Position numbers and translations under genes: made by a program
The notes under the pieces: model-generated
Database searches by the model: none
Seen by the model: the letters and a program-made list of their open reading frames with translations, nothing else
What the model was told of the DNA's origin: nothing
Source: Locusta migratoria
Taxonomy: Eukaryota > Arthropoda > Insecta > Orthoptera > Acrididae
DNA: 64,000 nt
Reading direction: 5' to 3'
Assembly: GCA_026315105.1 (NCBI GenBank)
Contig: CM048745.1
Coordinates: forward strand, 150,667,323 to 150,731,322
Shown: positions 30,838-41,034 of the stretch, in pieces
Layout of the letters: each line of letters begins with the position of its first letter
Position numbering within the stretch: position 1 is the stretch's first letter

Positions 30838-31607
30838 CCATGGTGTACGCAACGACGAACCTGGGTGCACGAATGGCAAAACGTCATTTTTTCGAATGTA
30901 TCCAGGTTCTGTTTGCAGCATCATGATGGTCGCATCCGTGTTTGGCGACATCGCGGTGAACGCACGTTGGAAGCGTGTATTCGTCATTGCCATATTGGCG
31001 TATCACCCGGCGTGATGGTATGGGCTGCCATTGGTTACAACTCGGTCACCTCTTGTTCGCATCAACGGCACTTTCAACGGTGGCCGTTACATTTCTTATG
31101 TGTTACGACCCGTGTTACTATCCTTTATTCGATCGATGAGAAACCCTACCTTTCAGCAGGATAATGCGCGACCTCATGTTGCAGGTCCTGTACAGGCCTT
31201 TCTGGATACGGAAAATGTTCGACTGCTGCCCTGGCCAACACATTCTCCATATCTCTCACCAACTGAAAACGTCTGGTCAATGATGGCCGAGCAACTGGCT
31301 CGTGACAATACGCCAGTCACTATTCGTGATGAACTGTGGTATCGTGTTGAAGCTGAATGGTCATCTGTACCTGTACACGTCATCCAAGCTCTGTTTCAAT
31401 GAATGCCCAGGCGTAGCATGCCCGTTTTTACGGCTAGAGGTGGTTGTTCTGGATACTGATTTCTCAGGATCTATGCACCCAAACTGCGTGAAAATGTAAT
31501 CACATGTGAGTTGTAGTACAGTACATTTGTCCAATGTATACCCGTTTATCATCTGCATTTCTTCTTGGTGTAGCAATTTTAATGGCCATAGTGTATTATA
31601 AATTACA
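30838..31607 (+). pseudogene. Tc1-type transposase fragment, C-terminal two thirds
   Basis: Translation gives SRFCLQHHDGRIRVWRHRGE near 30895, GVMVWAAIGYNS near 31012, then in another frame NGTFNGGRYISYVLRPVLL, FQQDNARPHVAGPVQAFLDT and SPTENVWSMMAEQLAR up to a stop at 31402. The second catalytic Asp (QQDNARPH) and the Glu (SPTEN) are 34 residues apart, the DD34E spacing of Tc1. The first catalytic position reads FSNVSRF where Tc1 proteins have FSDESRF, so that Asp is lost. A frameshift lies near 31045. The non-coding 3' end ('catctgcatttcttcttggt', 'aattttaatggcca') resembles a Tc1 end. The N-terminal DNA-binding part is missing. Confidence 0.85.
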
Positions 31608-31754
31608 ATACCACAACGATTTCGGTTCTGTGAGTTGCACGAACATCATTTTATTTTCACTGAAACTTCAGACAAAGATGTTCTGTAGTTTCTGAAAAAA
31701 TGAGGCATGAATTTGTTTAACTTAACATTGTCGGTATAGGGCCTACCGTTTCAC

Positions 31755-31816
31755 CTAGGGACTGCCAGAGTAGATAAGTCCCATAGATTTACAAAAATTT
31801 GAACGTTTTTGAGCCT
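31755..31816 (+). mobile_element. SINE 3'-end remnant
   Basis: 'cctagggactgcc', 'aagtcccatagatttacaaa' and 'atttgaacgttttt' match the 3' body of the local SINE family. The head is missing. Confidence 0.6.
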
Positions 31817-31904
31817 GGAGAGCTGCATCAAACCAGTATCTTCACTGGATCACGAGAAATAAAAATGTTCATGCAGTTGAAGGTTTTACTGAGCATGAAG
31901 CATG

Positions 31905-32395
31905 TTACACCTGCGGTGGCACTCTGCAAGCCGCGTAGCAACAGGTGCACACGCAAAAGGCGCTCAGTCTGCTTTTACTTCAGAAAAACAGTGTTGCAAG
32001 GAAGAGTGGCTCATAATCGTGGTTTTTCCTGTACATCCACAGCGCTGAAGTGACAACTGCACAAAGAGAGCTACACGGTTAGCAGCTGGGAACCGTTTCA
32101 GCTGACAGCTGACGGGCATTGTGCGCGGTGCAGACAACTGAACGGAAGCCTTGCGTGACAGCGTGCGTTCCCAGCGAGCACCAGCTAACTGAGGACGATG
32201 GCGTGGCAGATGCAGGCACGTGAGCCACGGATCCCCAACCTCACCTCACGTGCGCAGAGAACCTTGACAGCTTTGTAGCTACCTATCTGTACTCGTGCCC
32301 TATGCACGTGATTGCAACCAGGCAGTTCTAGTGCATCATAAAACTGGGCCCTCACTGCAAACGAACCGCCATTTTTCCGTAGGACCACTCGCTGA
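31905..32395 (+). repeat. ~490-bp interspersed repeat, direct copy at 41870-42365
   Basis: Shared words in the same order in both copies: 'cagctgacagctga', 'gcagatgcaggc', 'ggatccccaacctca', 'accttgacagct', 'ttctag(t/g)gcat', 'cctcactgcaa'. Neither copy has an ORF with motifs. An 'aataaaa' near 41953 in the other copy would suit a solo LTR, but matching TG...CA ends were not established. Confidence 0.6.
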
Positions 32396-32657
32396 CGCTG
32401 TTTTAAGGGGACCTGGTCATGAAGGGGGATGCATTTTCATACCTTGTTTTGGTGCACATTACTCTTGATCTATAATGCGGAGGAAGTTTTGTACGAACAC
32501 TGAACGACGTTAACTCAAGCTGCGAGAGGAAATTTATTGAAATATCTGATATATTTTAAGAATTACAATATTTGTCCTAATAGATGTTATTTTAAAACAC
32601 ATTCGCATTCCGGAACCATTATCTGGTTCATCTTCTAATAGCAAGTATACTGTGGCA

Positions 32658-33318
32658 CAGTGGCGTAACTACTAGTACTTGGCTTTGGGGATTGGGGGGG
32701 GGGGGTATATCTGCTTGACGAACAAAATTTTAGTCAAATTAAAACAAACTTTCTAGAAAATTATATTACTCGAAAGCGTATGGACTGTTTTTATAATAAA
32801 ACAAACGTAGTAGATTAATAGACCCTGTCCTTCAAATAATTAAAGTAAAATAATGAACAATAATACCGCTCCTCGGTGGGAACAGTGGGGACGTGTTTGC
32901 TCGGTCACCAGTTTCCAGACAGACTACCATCTACCACTCCCGTTGAAGAAACTAATTCACTCCCATCCAATGAAAGTTTATGGTAAAACACCCCAAGTTT
33001 CCAATCTTTAGCCGGCCGCGGTGGCCGAGGAGACAGAGGCGCTTCAGTCTCGGTCTGCACTACCACTACGGTCGGGGGCTCGAATCCCCCCTCGGGCATG
33101 GATATTTGTGCCGTCCTAGTTCGTAAGTAGTTCATAAGTAGTTTGTAAGTTTAGGGACTGATGACCCCATAGTTAAGTCCCATAGAGTATACAAACATTT
33201 AATTTTCCAATCTTTACATTTAGATTGCTGTTAAACGAAATTCGTTTTCTTTTCTTTTAGGGTTCTGGGGGGGAGGGAGGTTTAACCCCGTCATCCCCCC
33301 CCCATAGTTACGCCACTG
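32658..33318. mobile_element. hAT-type non-autonomous element
   Basis: The left end 'cagtggcgtaactac' and the inverted right end 'tagttacgccactg' frame 661 bp. They are flanked by 8-bp near-duplicates ctgtggca (32650-32657) and cagtggca (33319-33326). G-rich (32690s) and C-rich (33290s) subterminal runs mirror each other. No transposase. The end sequence is one I associate with widespread hAT MITEs. A SINE with its own target duplication lies inside. Confidence 0.7.
33011..33203 (+). mobile_element. tRNA-derived SINE nested in the hAT-type element
   Basis: A full-length plus-strand SINE ('gccggccgcggtggccgagg' head, 'cgggggctcgaatccccc' B-box region, 'agggactgatgacccc' body). A perfect 13-bp target-site duplication, tttccaatcttta, lies at 32998-33010 and 33204-33216. 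Confidence 0.93.
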
Positions 33319-33329
33319 CAGTGGCAGTC

Positions 33330-35050
33330 TGCTATCATCATACATAGGAACACATAATGTCTCTTGTTTTGTAGTCTGGAGTACATCTGAGGAAATATTA
33401 AAACCCTTATTACGCTTCATTACTATTTTGTCTAAAAATTACCCTTAAAATTATATACAGAATGACACACATACATCATTTCTGCACTGTATTTGGCATA
33501 ATACAAAGATACTGCACCATTCTTTAATTAGGAGAAATTTGGTGAACATACTTAAAACATGAAGATATATAAACCTAATGTTCTGAAAATGTAGTTTGGG
33601 GAAAATGAGGAAAGAATTTTCACAGTGATTTTGACTGACCGTATGCCTCTTTTAGGATCTTGCGGGCCAGCTGCTTCTTTATCATCTGAAGAGTTTTTCA
33701 GGAGTTTTTACCTTACTCTGGTTTCTTTAGTGGTGGCTTCCGCAGCCCTTTCAGCTTCAAATAGTCGCTGACGATTTATGCCAGTCAAAGCATTATTGAT
33801 ATTATTTCCTGGTTCGATTCCTTTTCTTCATTACTTTTATCCTGCTAATTACACCATCACTGAAACCAAGGAGGTTAGAATACAGGGAGACGCCCTTACG
33901 CTGAAAAAGTGAAGCCTTGTTAAGTTTTGAAGAAGTTTCCGTATTGTAGAGCTAATGTTTTATGTCACTTAAAAGGGGGATAAAACGTTCAACAGATTTG
34001 TCGTGATGTACAACGTGTTAAAAGAGTACAAATTAGCCGCTAAAATTAAGTTTTCAAATATATTATGATGAGTATTTATTACTATTTATTCAAGAAAGTA
34101 TATTGTTTGAAAGCACATACTTTACAGTTACTGTCAGTTCAATGCGTTAACAGTAAGAGGGTGGACTTAACGCATAGTTTCAACGGAGAAATAGCATTCG
34201 AAAACTGACCAACATGGTGTACAGGCTTCAACTGGCGTATGTACACGGCATAGATAATGCCATCTCCCTTTATTCTAACCTCCATGATTGAAACAGATAA
34301 CAGCTTCCATCACACCTAATTTGAGTACTGTCCATCTAACAAACACTGTTTTCCATGTTTCCACACACAGCTACTGAAACTCTCATTAGGATTTTGTGTA
34401 CGGCCATGTAGACATTTTCTAAGTAATTTTTTATTATTTATTTATTTATTTATTGGCTTTACTGTTTCCATGACTGTGGCAGGCATCGCATGTTAACGAT
34501 TCCATGATATTCCTTGCCTGTAGCATCAGCGTGGCCAGTGTTCAGACATTTCTTCAAAGAGCGTTTAAGACTTCAATAACTACTTAAAAATAAATAAAAC
34601 ATACATTTTTTGGAAACGGGAGAAATTTGTCTTTCCGATAGAGGCAATTTTGTTTATATTTTCCAGACATTTTCACGGCCAGGTCCCTTTAAACGATTCA
34701 TGCCGGAAGAAAATAATATTAAATTTGCGATTTTGTCCAGTTTAATTAGAACGCGGCAATTACATTTGAAGCTAATATTTACTCTGCGCAATGAAGGTAT
34801 GTTGTAGGAGCCCTATAGTATTGTATCCCTTACCATAAACTGGGGTAAGTTTGTGCCATGCAGTTGATGTTGTGGCACCCTCACTTTTAATCAAACAAAT
34901 GAGTCCTAGCAGTTTAGAATATCCTCATCGGATTCGGATGTGTTCCTAAACTCTTCTTGCACATGTGTGCCAACCGTAGGTGCATTAATCGTTTACGTAC
35001 TACTTCGTATCTTCCATTAATACCATTCAAAGCAGTCCGAGTGTATCCAG
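33330..35050. other. Intergenic stretch, no gene recognised
   Basis: Only a (TTTA)n tract (~34430-34455) stands out. The 65-aa ORF at 34610-34807 has no motif. Confidence 0.5.
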
Positions 35051-35051
35051 A

Positions 35052-35454
35052 ATGAAACTTTCACTCTGCAGCGGAGTGTGCGCTGATATTAAACTTCCTG
35101 GCAGATTAAAATTGTGTGCTGGAACCGGGACTGGAACATGGGACCTTTGCCTTTCACGGTCAAGCGACTGAGCTATCCCGACACTACTCACGATGCCGCC
35201 CCACAACTTTACTTCCGCCAGTACCTCGCCTCCTACTTTCCAAGACTACCAGTCTTGCAAGGTTTGCAGGAGAGCTTCTGTGAAGTTTGGAAAGTAGGAG
35301 GCGAGATACTGGCAGAAGTAGAGTTGTGAGGCGGCATCGTGAGTCATCTCGGGATAGCACAGTCGGTAGTGCGCTTGCCCGCGAAAGGCAAAGGTCCCTG
35401 GTTCGAGTCTCGGTTCCGGCAAACAATTTTAATCTGCCAGGAAGTTTCAGTCCG
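35052..35454. mobile_element. Inverted repeat built on a tRNA-like sequence
   Basis: Arms ~35052-35247 and ~35254-35454 are reverse complements. 'cttcctggcagattaaaatt' near 35094 pairs with 'aattttaatctgccaggaag' near 35426, and 'cctcctactttcc' near 35229 pairs with 'ggaaagtaggagg' near 35289. Each arm carries a tRNA-like stretch. On the right arm (35349-35420, plus) an anticodon stem ttgcc/ggcaa with loop cgcgaaa and T arm around 'tggttcgagtctcgg' can be drawn; position 33 is not T, so a real tRNA is unlikely. ORFs 35184-35589 are shadows. Confidence 0.75.
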
Positions 35455-35582
35455 AGTGTATGTTTGTCTAAAAATTTCACTATGATGACGTTTTCGTCCC
35501 TGGATTATCAACCGAGTTCATTTCGTCGTAGTTCTATGCATGTGATGGAGGTATGTTTACTAGCTCCCCTGATACAAATTGT

Positions 35583-35830
35583 AGATTAAGATGTAGGGAT
35601 ATCCGCGTTCCTGACAGTGTAGATAAAACTCAATACAGTACGCAATGGCGTGCAGCCTACCGATGCAGGCGTTACGCTATCTTGATTGGGATAAATTCCA
35701 CGTAATGTGATCTGTATCTACACTGGGTATATTTTATCTCCTAAAACTGTTTAAAAATATAAAATTCTGCAATCTGTATTAGTAGACAAGAATGCGAAGG
35801 CACGATCCCCATCAAAGGCTGCTAGGAAGC
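35583..35830. repeat. Interspersed repeat, inverted relative to 25508-25787
   Basis: The reverse complement carries 'gagttttatc', 'attgcgtactg', 'aacgcctgcat' and 'agttttaggagataaaatat', as in the copy inside the LINE at 25.5 kb. Family unknown. Confidence 0.65.
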
Positions 35831-35849
35831 AAGAAAAGTTTGTTTTTGA

Positions 35850-36780
35850 ATATTTTGCGTAATTATCAGCCGAATTCGCACTCATTGAGGAGTATAGTGC
35901 TACGTTTAGAGTTTAACAAAATAATACAAATATTACAGCTAACAACTGTTTTTATTGAGGTAGCGTGACCGAAGGGTGTGAAAATACACATTTTGTGTTG
36001 AACCAGCTTACAACAGAAAGTTCAACTTCCATAATTGAACTTTACAAATAATTTCAGACTTCGATAAAACTGTAGTGTAGTGAATTTTAATAGAACGTAT
36101 CGAAATACTGGATGTCATACTTTTAGTATCCTATCAGAAAAGCCATAACTGTAATCGACCTCCATAGAACTCCCAGTCGATTATTTTTTAAGTGAAGAAA
36201 CTTCTGAACCGTCAGTAGCTGCCTGTCCGTATTTTGTGAAGACGGATACACTAGGATGAAAATAACGAATTTATTCTTCAGTTAATCTGTGGTAATCACG
36301 GAAACATCGATGACATTAGATCTTCGCCGTTTAGAAGTTTGGATTCGTTTTTCACACATGAAGTACTGACGCATCAAATAGAAATAAGGACGTCTTTTTG
36401 GCCTCTTCCATAATTTAAGATTTCGGCCGTTGCTGACGTCTTAAGGTTTTACCGCACCTGCTGTCTAGGTAGAACTTAGTTTAGAGATCAACAAGCTCTT
36501 TTCTTGTTACGAAAGATAATTTTGGGTCATATATAAAATTGTACTTGTATAGAAGGAACAAAAATATCCTTCATGACTGTGAACGATCTAAGGACATCAT
36601 GGTCAGAGAAATGAAGAAAGTCTTTACTCGCTTGTTACCACACCCGAAGTGTCTGCCTGTACGTTATTGGTATGAGGGTAGGTGCTGTATTTCAACCATA
36701 TCGGGGTAGTTCAGAAAAGTTTCTTCCGTTCAGAGCGTGGTAAGACCAATCTAAATATACGACCGGAAAACAAATTGATA
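35850..36780. other. Intergenic stretch, no feature recognised
   Basis: AT-rich and without ORFs of interest. Confidence 0.5.
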
Positions 36781-36791
36781 CACCTGAAAAG

Positions 36792-36975
36792 CCGGCCGCG
36801 GTGGCCGAGGAGACTGAGGCGCTTCAGTCGCGATCTGCACGGCCACTACGGTCGGGCATGGATATTTCTGCCGTCCTTAGTCGTAGGTAGTTCATAAGTA
36901 GTTTGTAAGCTTAGGGACTGATGATCCCGTAGTTAAGTCCCATAAGTTCTACAAAAATTTGAACCTTTTTGAACA
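36792..36975 (+). mobile_element. tRNA-derived SINE lacking its B box
   Basis: The head 'gccggccgcggtggccgagg' and body 'tagggactgatgatcccg' are present, but 'cggtcgggcatggat' replaces the usual stretch containing 'ggttcgaatcc'. About 20 bases between two 'tcggg' direct repeats are gone. Flanks 'acacctgaaaag' and 'acacctggaaag' look like the target duplication. Confidence 0.88.
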
Positions 36976-36979
36976 CCTG

Positions 36980-37490
36980 GAAAGACGACGTCTATTGAAA
37001 AAATATTATCGGAAGATGGCTAATGCCACGTTGGAGTAGTGGAATCACTGATGATGGTTTCAACGTCATCCGCTAACGGCGTAGACACATAGCTGTCAGA
37101 GAACCATCTGTCTGTGTACCTTTTAATATGGAATGTTTACTGCCACTGATTTACACTCTTGCTCCCTACAGCCAACAGATCGAGTTGGGCCAAATTATGG
37201 CCGTCCGAGTGGCGGGATGATCCTCTCGGAGAATTGTCACACAAATTGGACGTGCTGTGTTAGCTGTGCTACGTGATCGCAAATAGCGCGTGATCGTAAA
37301 CACTCTCATAGACGAGGTCTGGACTCACAGACGCCCGCCAAGATCATCGCGTTGCTAGGGCAGCAGTGGCAGATCGTACAGCTACCACAGCACAGAAGCA
37401 CAGATAACATGTATGTTTCAAATAATAAACCATTGTCCAGAGACATATTTTGTCTCAATATACATCAGAGATATTAAACTGAAGGGAAGG
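36980..37490. other. Unclassified stretch
   Basis: No ORF. Parts ('ggcgggatgatcctctcgg', 'cagctaccacagcacagaag') have the look of a transposon end, but I could not assign a family. Confidence 0.35.
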
Positions 37491-37539
37491 CCTTGAATAT
37501 TAAAAGTTGTGCTATGGCTGGGATTCGAACGCAGGACGT

Positions 37540-37541
<2 letters not shown>

Positions 37542-37581
<40 letters not shown>
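37542..37581. repeat. (TA)n microsatellite
   Basis: A pure TA run of about 40 bases. Confidence 0.97.
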
Positions 37582-37583
<2 letters not shown>

Positions 37584-37636
37584 CAAAGCATACGCTCATC
37601 AACAGATACAAATTAAAACACCCACCCACCAGGAAT

Positions 37637-37637
<1 letters not shown>

Positions 37638-37706
<69 letters not shown>
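37638..37706. repeat. (TA)n microsatellite
   Basis: A pure TA run of about 69 bases. It gives a spurious Tyr-Ile repeat ORF. Confidence 0.97.
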
Positions 37707-37708
<2 letters not shown>

Positions 37709-38172
37709 GAAAAAGTTGCAACATCGGTTGGTAGCGTACTGGCCCCAGCGATCATACAGTCGGTGGTTCGAATCCCACTGTGGTAGATTTTTTTACTTTT
37801 CTAATTCAGTTATATAAAATATAACAGTATCTATGGAGACGATTTCCCCGAAACAGTATTTTAGCTCTTCACAAAAAGAACAATCAAAGACTACCGTCGT
37901 CAAGTAATAGTGAAGCCGACACTGTAAAATATGTAACTTACGTTTTCTTTACTGAAATCATAATTATGAAAATCTTTCTATGAAATATAGAAAATTACGA
38001 ACAAACAAATATACGTGCACTTTTCGTAAAACGTTAGAAATTAAAATTGTGTAAGTAATCGAACACAACTTAAAGAAGTAAAAAATCTGTTACAACAGCA
38101 TTCCAACCACCGACCTACGGTTGTAACGCTACCACGTGAGCTACGCCGACAGATGCTGCAAGTCGTTTAATG
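37706..38172. mobile_element. Inverted pair of tRNA-like sequences
   Basis: The plus-strand sequence 37706-37800 ('gttgcaacatcggttggtag', 'tcggtggttcgaatcccac', then 'agatttttttactttt') is repeated inverted at ~38072-38172 ('aagtaaaaaatctgttacaa', 'aaccaccgacctacgg', 'gctaccacgtgagctacgcc'). T-arm/B-box words are recognisable in the left copy only. Arms are about 95-100 bp with a ~270-bp spacer. A further tRNA-like T arm on the minus strand ('ctgcgttcgaatcccag') lies at 37516-37536. Confidence 0.6.
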
Positions 38173-38277
38173 ATTTATACTTACGTGTACTTTGATGTAT
38201 TGCAAAGTCTATTTTCCTGAGATTTTTTGAGAGTTGCGTCGAATAGCTCGGGTTGATTGTTATTTGCGTTCTGAACT

Positions 38278-38700
38278 TTACGTACGATAAATGTCAAAAA
38301 ATTCTAAAATCCGATATCTTCGGGGTCTCTTTGTAAGTGTTCTGCCAACGAAAAGTAGTCTTTGGTTTGCTTTCCCTACCATATTTTCTGTGTGTTCTTT
38401 CCAGTTTAAGTTCTTCGTAATTGTTACTCCTAGGTATTCAGTTGAATTTACGGCCTGTAGTTTTGACTGATTTCTCGTGTAAACGAAGTGTAAAGGATTT
38501 CTTTTAGTGATCATATGGATGACTCCACACTTGTCATTATTAAGAGTCAACTGCCATTTTTTGCACCATGCAAATATATTATCTAAATCATTTTTCAGTT
38601 GTTTTTGATGTTCTGGTGATTGTACTAACGGATACGTGACACCATCATCTACGAACGGTATAAGGGAGCTACTCAGATTGTCTCCTAATCAATATACATA
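38278..38700 (-). pseudogene. LINE reverse-transcriptase C-terminal fragment
   Basis: The minus-strand frame reads WQLTLNNDKCGVIHM, then NSTEYLGVTITKNLNWKEH and MVGKANQRLLFVGRTL. This is the conserved post-catalytic region of jockey/CR1-like LINEs (K(T/C)xVxxxS, then YLGVxIxxxLxWxxH). The same family occurs at 49850-51185, where NSRKYLGISITSNLNWKEH is aligned. It is truncated at both ends. Confidence 0.75.
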
Positions 38701-38709
38701 TATAAAAAT

Positions 38710-39286
38710 GGAACGTGGGACGTGTGTCCCTATATTTCACTTGGTAGCCAAAATTATTCACTGCAGACCAATGGCGGTTATGCATGAGAGCAACCCTTAG
38801 ATTCGCGGTGTGCACTACGGTGTTTTAGTCGCGGTGTGTGGCGGTGGGTGAGTGTGGCGAACAGAAATCCGTAAAATGTGGAGCAATACCAAGATCAATA
38901 GACACTCAAAGATAAAACACTGGGAAACACAGACATACATTAACTGAGCATTAACAACTCTGGCAATACACCAATGATCTCAGTATAAACATTGGAAAGA
39001 CAATGTAGTGCTTAGGATCAAAATACTGACAACTGGATTAGAGAGACAAATATACGTCGAGCGTCATGGTTTCATAATACATAGTACCATTTCCATATTA
39101 TCTTTGAGCTCACTGCAATACACAGACTGTAGACATACGTTAATGTATGTCTGTGACGGAAAGTTCGTAAGTCATAGGTTACTTTGGTTTAGCGGACAGT
39201 ATCGCGTTACTAACATATTAATACTATTCAATTAGGTGAGTAATTAACATCTGTGTTTGTTTTCTTTATTTTAGGTTTTCTAGAGC
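38710..39286. other. Intergenic stretch, no feature recognised
   Basis: A 75-aa ORF at 39008-39235 has no motif. Nothing else is seen. Confidence 0.45.
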
Positions 39287-39333
39287 AATAAATAAATGTT
39301 ATTGATAGATGTGAAGCATTGAATTAAAATTTG

Positions 39334-39406
39334 TGGTGCGGCCGGGAATCGAACCCGGACCTCCATGCTTACTAGGCAGACGTCTTAACCGTTAGACTAC
39401 CACACC
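39334..39406 (-). tRNA. tRNA-Thr(AGT)-like cloverleaf, copy 1
   Basis: Identical to the copy described at 39977-40049, in minus orientation. It is probably the Pol III-type head of a repeat and not a translation tRNA. Confidence 0.5.
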
Positions 39407-39677
39407 ACTAACGATTAAGGCGCCTTGGAATAGTCTATGTACGATTTCCCTCCACAACACAAACTTTAATTCAGCTTCTTTGTTCCAAAGATAATTGCCA
39501 CTACTGCCAAGGCTCTCCATGCAGCGGAATAGCACCTCAGCAATGGACATGGTGGAACAATCCTGTTATGGTGATATAAATATCAATTAATATGAATAAA
39601 TAATCCCTGAGACGGATTTTCGTCTCAAATATGTCAAAGACATTATTGATAGATGTGAAGCATTGAATTAAAATTTG

Positions 39678-39750
39678 TGGTGCGGCCGGGAATCGAACCC
39701 GGACCTCCATGCTTACTAGGCAGACGTCTTAACCGTTAGACTACCACACC
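39678..39750 (-). tRNA. tRNA-Thr(AGT)-like cloverleaf, copy 2
   Basis: This is the exact mirror of copy 3 within the palindrome (39678 pairs with 40049). Same structure and caveats. Confidence 0.5.
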
Positions 39751-39976
39751 ACTAACGATTAAGGCGCCTTGGAATAGTCTATGTACGATTTCCCTCCACA
39801 ACACAAACTTTAATTCAGCTTCTTTGTTCCAAAGATAATTGCCACTACTGCCAAGGCTCTCCATGCAGCGGAATAGCAGTAGTGGCAATTATCTTTGGAA
39901 CAAAGAAGCTGAATTAAAGTTTGTGTTGTGGAGGGAAATCGTACATAGACTATTCCAAGGCGCCTTAATCGTTAGT

Positions 39977-40049
39977 GGTGTGGTAGTCTAACGGTTAAGA
40001 CGTCTGCCTAGTAAGCATGGAGGTCCGGGTTCGATTCCCGGCCGCACCA
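39977..40049 (+). tRNA. tRNA-Thr(AGT)-like cloverleaf, copy 3
   Basis: Seventy-three bases fold by hand into a full cloverleaf: acceptor ggtgtgg/ccgcacc (one T-G wobble), T8 A9, D stem gtct/agac with GG in the loop, anticodon stem tctgc/gcatg with one C-T mismatch, loop ctagtaa (anticodon AGT), a 5-base variable region, perfect T stem ccggg/cccgg with loop ttcgatt, and discriminator A. A and B boxes are intact. Presence as three identical copies inside an inverted-repeat element argues for a repeat head, though a functional tRNA gene amplified in situ is not excluded. Confidence 0.55.
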
Positions 40050-40150
40050 CAAATTTTAATTCAATGCTTCACATCTATCAATAATGTCTTTGACATATTT
40101 GAGACGAAAATCCGTCTCAGGGATTATTTATTCATATTAATAAATAAATG

Positions 40151-41030
40151 GTTGAATTGCATTTAATGCGGCCAGGCTAGCGCTCGCTAGGTGGCGTCGT
40201 GTGTACCGTTTAACAGGAAATGAGAAGATTACTAATTTACTAACCGGACAAGTGTACACCGAGAACTTCCCAACCATAGAGCACGAACAGTAAAACGATT
40301 CATAGATATCTGACGATATCTATGTATATAAAATATAAATATAATATCTATATAAAATTCGGACTGAAGACCAGCGATGACTTTTAACACTATAATAGCA
40401 AATATGTTATATACAGCGAAACGTGATGCACATTCCTCAGTTGTTTCTCTGTAACAAGCATACGAATAAAGAAAAATAAATGCATATTGCAATTTGAAAA
40501 TTAAAACTACCAAGAAAGATACCAAAGCGTAAGAAAGAAATTTTTCGTTCTCGATCCGTTTCTAAATGACACAAAACGGCGCTGAAAAGTGAATCTACAG
40601 ACGATAGAAATTTGACAGTAGTACACGATGTTTATCTTAAACTGTACGCATCAGCTATTTTTCGATATTCCTATCCCTAAGGAAGTGAAATAGGAAATGA
40701 AAGATTTTTTTCTCTTTTTTTGAAAATACGTTGGTATTTGAAGTAAGAAATACAAAATTTCGGATTTAGATTTTTAATTGGAATTTTAAAAAGACATGTT
40801 TCGATATTTTTGGAAATTCAAGCAGAATATTTTGATGCTGGAAATGCGAAAATTTGGAGTTGGAACCATGGTTAGAATTAAAACCAAAATCTGTTTCCGG
40901 ATGTTTTGAATTCTGCCATCAGTGGTGCATTAGGGAGTGGCAAGTTGTATCAAAATACTTGATTAGGTAGCATATTTAAAGCTAGATCTATGAAAATTTA
41001 TATTTATAAGTAAACCGATGCAGTGAAAGC
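40151..41030. other. Intergenic stretch, no feature recognised
   Basis: AT-rich. A 97-aa minus ORF (40232-40525) is hydrophobic but has no recognisable family. Confidence 0.45.
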
Positions 41031-41034
41031 AATA

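Larger units (their letters stand above)
39299..40138. mobile_element. tRNA-Thr-like palindromic element, three unit copies
   Basis: A unit with a tRNA-like core is present twice in minus orientation (from 39299 and from ~39643) and once in plus (to 40141). Arms 39586-39850 and 39877-40141 are 265 bp each, appear perfectly complementary, and enclose a 26-base spacer. A possible 12-bp flanking duplication, aataaataaatg, lies at 39287-39298 and 40139-40150 (its first three bases overlap the arm end). The first unit lacks the arm's outer 'gagacggattttcgtctc' section. No ORF. Confidence 0.8.

Noticed and set aside
37493..37786. ORFs with long Tyr-Ile repeats
   Set aside because: They are direct translations of (TA)n microsatellites.
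39334..40049. Cluster of three functional tRNA-Thr genes
   Set aside because: Identical flanks form a palindromic repeat and each has an anticodon-stem mismatch; they are listed as tRNA-like with moderate confidence only.
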